DNA of 64,000 nucleotides. Origin: Streptomyces roseus (GTDB taxonomy: Bacteria > Actinomycetota > Actinomycetes > Streptomycetales > Streptomycetaceae). A program made the translations under genes and the position numbers. The notes under the pieces were generated by a model. The model was not told the origin of the DNA. It saw only the letters and a program-made list of their open reading frames with translations, and searched no databases. The stretch is taken from assembly GCF_001044425.1 (NCBI RefSeq), contig NZ_LFML01000126.1, forward strand, positions 1-64,000. The letters are read 5' to 3'. Positions within the stretch are counted from its first letter, which is position 1. The number at the start of each line of letters is the position of its first letter. Shown in pieces: positions 58,606-64,000 of this stretch.

Positions 58606-60891
58606 TCAGGAGGTCGGGGCGGGGAAGCGCGCCCAGACGCGGTGGGTTCCCATCAACGCGGTGAGCTGGCGCAGTGCGGTCGGCCCGTCGGTGGCGATGA
58701 CGACGCCCGCCTCACCGTTGTGGATGCCCGCCGCTTCGAACAGGCGCTCCGCGCCGTTCCAGCCGCCGACGGCCTTGCCGTGCTGGTACGCCTCGGCGAG
58801 CAGGGCTACGACGCGGGGATCGCCGACGGCGGCCCTGGGGTTGCCGGCCTTCGCGTCGCGGGCGCCGTAGGCGTCTGCTCCCGCTTCGGGCACCCCGGCG
58901 AGCAGCAGCGCGTCGAACTCGACCGAGCGCGCGGCCGCGTAGGTGCGCTGCACCGTCACGGGGTCTTTGTCACCGAGCAGTCGGCCGCCCGTGGGCGCGA
59001 TCACCAGTGGCACCATCCCGGCGTCCAGGACGGCCTGGCGGACCTCCGCCACGCCGGCCAGGTCGGTGGTCGCGTCGGTGACGATGCCGACGGTCCGTCC
59101 GTCCAGCGGCCAACTCTTCCCGATCTGGGACAGGCTCGGGCTGGCGCCTACCTCTGTCGGCGGTTCGGTCGCGGAGGGGGCCTGCAGCCCCAGCCCGGCG
59201 GCGACCTCGCCGCACAGCTCGGCGTCGATGTTGGCGAGCGTCTGCAGGACCCGTTCCTTGATGGCCTGTTCGTAGACCTTGGACAGCTCGAAGGTGTAGG
59301 CGGCGATGATGTGCTCGCGTTCCACCGGGGTCATGGACTGCCAGAAGAGCCGGGGCTGCGAGAAATGGTCGTCGAAGGAGGCGGGTGCCTCGCGGACCTT
59401 GCGTGCGCTGGGGATCTCCACCGGGACTTCGATGTAGGCACCGGTGTCGGCGCCGGCGAAGAAGGGGCAGCCACCGTCGAGGCTGTTGGGTTTGTAGGGG
59501 GCCACCCCGCGGTGCACGGCGCTCTGGTGGGAGCCGTCTCGGAGCATGTCGTTGACGGGTGCGTGGGTCCGGTTGATCGGCAGCTGCGGGAAGTTGGGTC
59601 CGCCGAGCCGGGTGATCTGCGTGTCGAGGTAGGAGAACAGCCGGCCGGCCAGCAGCGGGTCGTCGGTGACGTCGATGCCCGGAACCAGGTGGCCGACGTG
59701 GAAGGCGACCTGCTCGGTCTCGGCGAAGAAGTTCGACGGGTTGGCGTTCAGGGTCAGCAGGCCGATCGCCTGCACCGGGGCCAGCTCCTCCGGGACGATC
59801 TTCGTGGGGTCGAGGAGGTCGATCCCCTCGAACATCTGGTCGTCGTTGTCGGGGAAGGTCTGGATGCCGAGCTCCCACTGGGGGAACGCGCCGGCCTCGA
59901 TCGCGTCGGCCAGGTCGCGGCGGTGGAAGTCGGGATCCATGCCGTTGATCAGCTGTGCCTCCTCCCAGACCAGGGAGTGCACACCGAGTTTCGGCTTCCA
60001 GTGGAACTTCACCAGCGTCGTGTCGCCCTGGGCGTTGACCAGGCGGAAGGTGTGGACGCCGAAGCCCTCCATCATCCGGTAGGAGCGCGGGATGCCCCGG
60101 TCGGACATGTTCCACAGCGTGTGGTGGGTGGCCTCGGTGTGCAGGGACACGAAGTCCCAGAACGTGTCGTGCGCGCTCTGCGCCTGCGGGATCTCCCGGT
60201 CCGGGTGCGGCTTGCCGGCATGGATGACGTCCGGGAACTTGATCGCGTCCTGGATGAAGAACACCGGGATGTTGTTCCCGACCAGGTCGAAGACGCCCTC
60301 CTCGGTATAGAACTTCGTCGCGAATCCCCGGGTGTCGCGCACCGTGTCCGCCGAGCCCCGCGAGCCCAGGACGGTGGAGAAGCGGACGAAGACGGGCGTC
60401 TCGACATCGGCGGCCAGGAACGCGGCCTTCGAAATGGCTTGTGCCGTGCCGTAGGACTGGAAGACGCCGTGCGCGGCGGATCCGCGGGCGTGGACCACGC
60501 GCTCCGGAATCCGCTCGTGGTCGAAGTGCATGAGCTTCTCGCGCAGGTGGTGATCCTGTAGCAGCACCGGCCCGCGCGGGCCGGCCTTGAGCGAGTGATC
60601 GCTGTCCGCCAGCCGGGTGCCCTGGGCCGTCGTCAGGTACGCGCCGCTCTGCGCCATCCGTGCCTGATCGGCCCCCGTGGGCTGCCCGGTCGGGCTGACG
60701 GTCTCCGGGCCGCTCTGATCCGCCTTCGGGGGCAGGGGTTCGACCGGCTGGACGGGCTCGGCGAGCTGGGGGGAGACGGGTGCCGGCTTGCCGGGGATTC
60801 CCTCCTCCGGGCCCTCGCGCTTCGTCCCTCCGCCCGGCATGGCATCTGCGATCTTGTCGGACACGGCCTTCAGCGGGTTCTTCTCTGCCAT
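58606..60891 (-). CDS. katE: Large-subunit catalase (HPII/KatE type)
   Basis: This 761-residue clade-2 catalase decomposes hydrogen peroxide. Seen: an N-terminal extension (about 1-90), the heme pocket His in ERVVHARGSAAHGVF, Asn in LVGNNIPVFFIQD, the proximal Tyr in RLFSYLDTQITRLGGPNF, and a C-terminal class-I-amidotransferase-like domain (about 600-761) beginning GRTVGIVTDATTDLAG. ATG 60891 follows GGGAG. A sigma-B-like promoter lies upstream on the minus strand. It is monocistronic. Confidence 0.95.
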   Translation of the reverse strand: MAEKNPLKAVSDKIADAMPGGGTKREGPEEGIPGKPAPVSPQLAEPVQPVEPLPPKADQSGPETVSPTGQPTGADQARMAQSGAYLTTAQGTRLADSDHSLKAGPRGPVLLQDHHLREKLMHFDHERIPERVVHARGSAAHGVFQSYGTAQAISKAAFLAADVETPVFVRFSTVLGSRGSADTVRDTRGFATKFYTEEGVFDLVGNNIPVFFIQDAIKFPDVIHAGKPHPDREIPQAQSAHDTFWDFVSLHTEATHHTLWNMSDRGIPRSYRMMEGFGVHTFRLVNAQGDTTLVKFHWKPKLGVHSLVWEEAQLINGMDPDFHRRDLADAIEAGAFPQWELGIQTFPDNDDQMFEGIDLLDPTKIVPEELAPVQAIGLLTLNANPSNFFAETEQVAFHVGHLVPGIDVTDDPLLAGRLFSYLDTQITRLGGPNFPQLPINRTHAPVNDMLRDGSHQSAVHRGVAPYKPNSLDGGCPFFAGADTGAYIEVPVEIPSARKVREAPASFDDHFSQPRLFWQSMTPVEREHIIAAYTFELSKVYEQAIKERVLQTLANIDAELCGEVAAGLGLQAPSATEPPTEVGASPSLSQIGKSWPLDGRTVGIVTDATTDLAGVAEVRQAVLDAGMVPLVIAPTGGRLLGDKDPVTVQRTYAAARSVEFDALLLAGVPEAGADAYGARDAKAGNPRAAVGDPRVVALLAEAYQHGKAVGGWNGAERLFEAAGIHNGEAGVVIATDGPTALRQLTALMGTHRVWARFPAPTS

Positions 60892-60927
60892 CACATCTCC
60901 CATCCTTGGAACAAGGCGATACACGTG

Positions 60928-60952
60928 TGACCCCGGCCAATGCCTTTCAAAC
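60928..60952 (-). promoter_or_regulatory. Candidate sigma-B-like promoter of the catalase gene
   Basis: On the minus strand GTTT, 15 nt and GGGTCA occur 37-61 nt before the catalase ATG. This approaches the Streptomyces sigma-B consensus (GTTT-N14-16-GGGTAT), with CA in place of AT at the end. Confidence 0.35.
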
Positions 60953-61453
60953 AGTGCTATATCGATTGAGCGGACTTCTGGTGCCGAGCCCGAACGCAGC
61001 ACGTGATGCTCTGCCCCGGCTCCATCGGGCCCATCCATGGCGTGGCAGCGGCCGCTGCACGGCCCGGATGATCACGAGTTCCTCCTGCTCGTCGCCTGCG
61101 GTGGCCAGGCCTGCGCGGTGGAGCCATCGCCTGCGGGAGCGCGGTACGGTCCCCAGAGCGCGAGCCCTGCACCGCCCCCACGTCCCACCGGGGCCACGAA
61201 GGACGCAAGGACCCCTCCACGGCGGCTCGATCGCATGGGTTCCCCGAGGTCAGGGGCGTGCCGCGGCTGCGGACGTGTGCGCGGCAGCCGCAGAAGGCGG
61301 CCCACACTCGGAGGCGGCGGCCGGGCACCCGCAAACTTTTCTCGGAATCTCCGGTCGGGGATGTCGAAATCCGGGAACCTGCTCCTACCTCACCGTGAGA
61401 GCGGCCCTCCGACGCGGCGAGGGCAGGCGCACAGGAGAAAGAGGCACGGGACC
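60953..61453. other. Intergenic region between katE and the YCII gene
   Basis: About 500 nt without a supported gene. It should hold the promoter of the YCII-ECF42 pair; no clear box was found. Confidence 0.4.
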
Positions 61454-61855
61454 ATGAAGTACATGCTGCTCATGCAGTTCAGCGAGAAGACCGTCGACTT
61501 CCCGGGGATCGACGGGTGGACTCCCGAGGAGCTCCAAGCCCACATCCGCTTCATGAAGGACACCAACCGGCAGCTGGCCGATGCGGGTGAGCTCGTGGAC
61601 GCCCAGGGCCTGGCGATGCCCGAGACCGCGCGGATCGTACGATCGCACGAGGGCGGCGCGCCCGTGATCACCGAGGGACCGTTCCCGGAGACCAAGGAGT
61701 TCCTCGCCGGCTGGTGGATCGTGGACTGTGACGGCGACGAGCGCGCGGTCGAGATCGCCGCGCAGGTCTCGGCCGCGCCCGGACCGGGCGGGCGGCCGCT
61801 GAACATGCCGATCGAGGTGCGCCAGGTGATGTCGGCGCCGCCGACCGAGCTGTGA
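61454..61855 (+). CDS. YCII-related (DGPF) protein
   Basis: This 133-residue protein has the YCII fold: MKYMLLMQFSEKTVDF at the N terminus and EGPFPETKEFLAGWWIVDC, the DGPF motif region. Such genes are the regular partners of ECF42 sigma factors. Its stop overlaps the sigma gene start by 4 nt (GTGA), so the two are co-translated. The ligand or activity is unknown. Confidence 0.92.
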   Translation: MKYMLLMQFSEKTVDFPGIDGWTPEELQAHIRFMKDTNRQLADAGELVDAQGLAMPETARIVRSHEGGAPVITEGPFPETKEFLAGWWIVDCDGDERAVEIAAQVSAAPGPGGRPLNMPIEVRQVMSAPPTEL

Positions 61856-63177
61856 CCGAGGGCGATCACACCGTCGAGGACCTGCTGCGCGCACTCGCGC
61901 CGCAGGTCGTCGGCGTGCTCACCCGCCGCTACGGTGACTTCGCCACCGCCGAGGACGCGGTGCAGGAGGCTCTGCTGGACGCGGCCCGGCAGTGGCCCGG
62001 GGAGGGGTTGCCGCGCAATCCGCGAGGCTGGCTGATCCAGGTCGCCGTCCGCCGGATGACCGAGCACGTGCGCAGCGAGGAGGCGCGCCGCCGCCGCGAG
62101 GACCTGGTGGCCACCCGGACTCCGGCCGACCGGCGGGCTGCGCCGCCCGCGGACTCGGAGGACGGGGCGGCCCGTGACGACACCCTGACCCTGCTGTTCC
62201 TGTGCTGTCATCCGGCGCTCTCGCCCGCTTCCGCGATCGCGCTCACCCTCCGTTCGGTGGGCGGGCTCACGACGGGTGAGATCGCCCGCGCCTTCATGGT
62301 CCCGGAAGCGACCATGGGGCAGCGGATCAGCCGGGCCAAGCAGCGGATCAAGGCTTCCGGGGTGCCGTTCCGGATGCCCGGCGCGGACGAGTGGCCGGCC
62401 CGGCTGGACGCGGTGCTGCACGTGCTGTACCTGATCTTCAACGAGGGCTACGCCAGCAGCGCCGGGCCCGACCTGCAACGCACCCCGCTCGCGCGGGAAG
62501 CCATCCGCCTGGCCAGGGCCGTCCACGCGCAGCTCCCCGACGACGGCGAGGTCACCGGGCTGCTCGCGCTGATGCTCCTCACCGACGCCCGCGGGCCGGC
62601 CCGTACGGGGCCCGGAGGCGAGCTCGTACCGCTCGCCGAACAGGACCGCGGCCGCTGGGACTCCGCCGCGATCACCGAGGGCGTGGCGCTGATCACGGCG
62701 GCCCTGCCGCGCGGCCCGGTCGGTCCCTACCAGGTGCAGGCGGCCATCGCGGCCGTCCACGACGAGGCCCCCAGCGCACAGGAGACCGACTGGCCGCAGA
62801 TCCTCGCCCTTTACGGGGTCCTGGAGAGGATGTCCGACAACCCCCTGATCACCTTGAACCGGTCCGTCGCGACGGCGATGGTCGACGGTCCGCGCGCGGG
62901 GCTCGCCGTGCTCGCCGCCGCGCCCGCCCTGCGGGAGCACCACCGCCTGTACGCGGTACGCGGCCACCTCCACGAGCTGGCGGGGGACCGCGAGGCGGCC
63001 GTCGCCGACTACCGGGCCGCCGCGAGGCGGACGGCGAGCCTCCCGGAACGCGACTACCTCACCCTACGGGCGGCCCGCCTCGCGAGCACCGCGGACGACG
63101 CCCGACCGTCGGCCGGCGGTCTTGCCGGAGCACCTGGGCAGGACGGGACGCGGCCATCCGGACCGGATCCGCGATGA
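61852..63177 (+). CDS. ECF42-type RNA polymerase sigma factor
   Basis: This 441-residue sigma factor has region 2 (about 8-75, AEDAVQEALLDAARQWPGE and GWLIQVAVRRM) and region 4 (about 105-165, TTGEIARAFMVPEATMGQRI). The long C-terminal TPR-like domain (about 185-410) typical of ECF42 includes NEGYASSAG and LITLNRSVA. ECF42 factors have no anti-sigma factor; the C-terminal domain and DGPF partners are thought to regulate them. It overlaps the YCII gene upstream. Confidence 0.94.
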   Translation: MTEGDHTVEDLLRALAPQVVGVLTRRYGDFATAEDAVQEALLDAARQWPGEGLPRNPRGWLIQVAVRRMTEHVRSEEARRRREDLVATRTPADRRAAPPADSEDGAARDDTLTLLFLCCHPALSPASAIALTLRSVGGLTTGEIARAFMVPEATMGQRISRAKQRIKASGVPFRMPGADEWPARLDAVLHVLYLIFNEGYASSAGPDLQRTPLAREAIRLARAVHAQLPDDGEVTGLLALMLLTDARGPARTGPGGELVPLAEQDRGRWDSAAITEGVALITAALPRGPVGPYQVQAAIAAVHDEAPSAQETDWPQILALYGVLERMSDNPLITLNRSVATAMVDGPRAGLAVLAAAPALREHHRLYAVRGHLHELAGDREAAVADYRAAARRTASLPERDYLTLRAARLASTADDARPSAGGLAGAPGQDGTRPSGPDPR

Positions 63178-63219
63178 GGAATCCGAGTCGGTGGGGCGAG
63201 GGCCGGTCTTCAGGGCGCG

Positions 63220-63441
63220 CTACTTGCCCTTCTTCCGCAGCGCGCTCGCCTTGTGCACTGCGGACCGGCCCGTCTTGTGGCTTTCCACCTCGTACTGGGG
63301 CTCCTCCGCAGAGGCGTCGACGGTACGGCCCGCCGCCCGGGTCCGCTTCGTGATCTTCTTCTTCACCTTGCCGGCGACCGTCTGGCCGTGGCTTTTCCAC
63401 GTCACCTCGTCGCCGCGCCCCGGTTCCCTGTCGCCGTCCAT
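63220..63441 (-). CDS. DUF2945 (hypervirulence-associated Tudor-like) protein
   Basis: This 73-residue protein reads RGDEVTWKSHGQTVAGKV, then QYEVESHKTGRSAVHKASAL with a basic end. It matches the DUF2945 pattern GDKVSW.SHGG...GKV....YLVES.KSG..A.HKP..L. ATG 63441 follows GGGAGG; the longer in-frame start is unsupported. Function unknown. Confidence 0.88.
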   Translation of the reverse strand: MDGDREPGRGDEVTWKSHGQTVAGKVKKKITKRTRAAGRTVDASAEEPQYEVESHKTGRSAVHKASALRKKGK

Positions 63442-63557
63442 GGGCGTCGCCTCCCGGTCCCTGTCCGTGTCCGTATCTGGCCGACTGCGTCTGCCCCCGC
63501 CGAACCGGTTCCATGTCATGCGGCGATCAAGAGGGTTCATAACCGCCTGAAACGGGC

Positions 63558-63881
63558 ATGCGCCCGCTCGTGAACGGGAAAACGTCGCCGCCCCTCACCC
63601 CCGACGGGCACCATGTCGTCATCAAGGGCCGCCGGTGGCGCGCCACCGATCCAGCCGTCCCGGACGACGCGTCCGCCCGGCTGCGCGCCCACCTGATGGC
63701 GGCCCGCCGCGCGGTGGCCGCCGCTCGGCGCGCCGACGATCCGGAGGCGGAGCAAGCCGCCCGGGACCGGGTGCAGGTGGCAAAGGTGGCTCTCGGGGAG
63801 CGCGGTGTCCCCTGGTGGGAGCAGAGTGCCGCGGAGCGCCGGGCTCGGTGGGGTGACGGGCTGCGATCGCTCGACGCGTGA
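63558..63881 (+). CDS. Conserved small actinobacterial protein
   Basis: This 107-residue product has KGRRWRATDPAVPDDASARL, then HLMAARRAVAAARRA and KVALGERGVPWWEQSAAERR. This helical pattern recurs in many Streptomyces genomes (sometimes annotated, without good reason, as a Tol-type transporter). Start uncertain: ATG 63558 has no strong ribosome site. Function unknown; divergent from the DUF2945 gene. Confidence 0.75.
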   Translation: MRPLVNGKTSPPLTPDGHHVVIKGRRWRATDPAVPDDASARLRAHLMAARRAVAAARRADDPEAEQAARDRVQVAKVALGERGVPWWEQSAAERRARWGDGLRSLDA

Positions 63882-63912
63882 GGCGAGAAGTACGGGGGCC
63901 CTCGTGCCGTGA

Positions 63913-64000
63913 TCAGGAGCGGGCGAGGCGGGCCGCGAGATAGGGCGCGGTCGCGCTGCGGCGGGCCTTCGCCACCTTGGCCGGCGGGCCCGCCGCGACC
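63913..64000 (-). CDS. C-terminal end of a gene running off the window
   Basis: The minus-strand frame ending at 63913 reads PPAKVAKARRSATAPYLAAR then LARS-stop. The tail pattern (GPP-x-KVA...S-T-x-L) resembles the C terminus of UvrA-type ABC ATPases, but 29 residues are too few to be sure. Confidence 0.4.
   Translation of the reverse strand, partial: VAAGPPAKVAKARRSATAPYLAARLARS

Noticed and set aside
57262..60561. A 1099-codon plus-strand frame across corA and catalase
   Set aside because: Antisense to well-supported genes; the product is low in recognisable motifs.
1..64000. tRNA, rRNA, tmRNA or integrase/attachment-site signals
   Set aside because: No cloverleaf-type sequences, rRNA motifs or integrase genes were recognised by eye; a tRNAscan/Infernal run would settle it.

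Overview
The base composition is very high in G+C, with strong third-position G/C bias. The gene content includes an isorenieratene-type carotenoid cluster, SpoIIE/STAS/RsbW-type regulators, poly-HAMP hybrid kinase, paired small cold-shock proteins, ECF42 sigma factor and streptogrisin-like protease. Together these point to a chromosomal segment of a Streptomyces or very close relative. I saw no rRNA, tRNA, CRISPR array, intact transposon or prophage.

Layout. 0-2.6 kb: arsenic locus, arsR-aquaporin-arsC on the minus strand divergent from arsM, with a candidate ArsR operator between. 2.7-6.8 kb: LysR regulator with a divergent SnoaL-like gene, a cupin, a GAF/SpoIIE phosphatase and small membrane proteins. 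7-9.7 kb: STAS protein, an Hsp18-type repressor divergent from hsp18 with two RheA-type operators, and two DUF2267 genes. 10-16.2 kb: two cold-shock genes with long leaders, a DEAD-box helicase whose Shine-Dalgarno abuts a perfect hairpin, CBS and SCO5918-family genes, a GvpU-like protein, an RsbW-like ATPase, a roughly 700-nt structured CAGT-rich region and a MerR-like regulator. 16.5-24 kb: a 53-residue hydrophobic peptide (near-identical copy at 26.0 kb), then a soluble poly-HAMP hybrid kinase overlapping an ANTAR/GAF/PAS/SpoIIE phosphatase. 24.2-28 kb: Sua5, a ubiquitin-conjugating-enzyme (E2)-fold protein whose canonical catalytic Cys is replaced by Asp, a frameshifted DUF985 cupin and a GNAT acetyltransferase.

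28.1-32.7 kb: a TrmB/LuxR-type regulator divergent from a secreted peptide made of 13-residue SINWD repeats, a small cytosolic protein, and two secreted tachylectin-like proteins carrying different predicted cell-wall hydrolase domains. 33-36.5 kb: a membrane Ser/Thr kinase followed by a decayed stretch (transposase remnant, ctaA fragment) and a small membrane protein. 36.5-45 kb: crtE-I-B plus a Rieske gene converging on crtY-T-U. 45.5-50.2 kb: a secreted S1 protease, a GH16 glucanase and a GH64 glucanase; the first two have near-identical LacI-type palindromes just downstream of their predicted promoters. 50.3-58.5 kb: Baeyer-Villiger-type monooxygenase, two divergent glycosyltransferases, DUF427, SRPBCC and a CorA gene broken by an in-frame amber codon. 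58.6-64 kb: large-subunit catalase, YCII/ECF42 pair, DUF2945 and small conserved genes.

The window reads as chromosomal accessory DNA rich in stress functions (arsenic, heat, cold, oxidative stress, carotenoids) and exoenzymes. The most unusual items are the orphan E2-fold protein, the SINWD-repeat peptide locus, the CAGT-rich structured region, the helicase SD hairpin and the amber-interrupted corA. All assignments come from reading motifs and layout; no database search was run.
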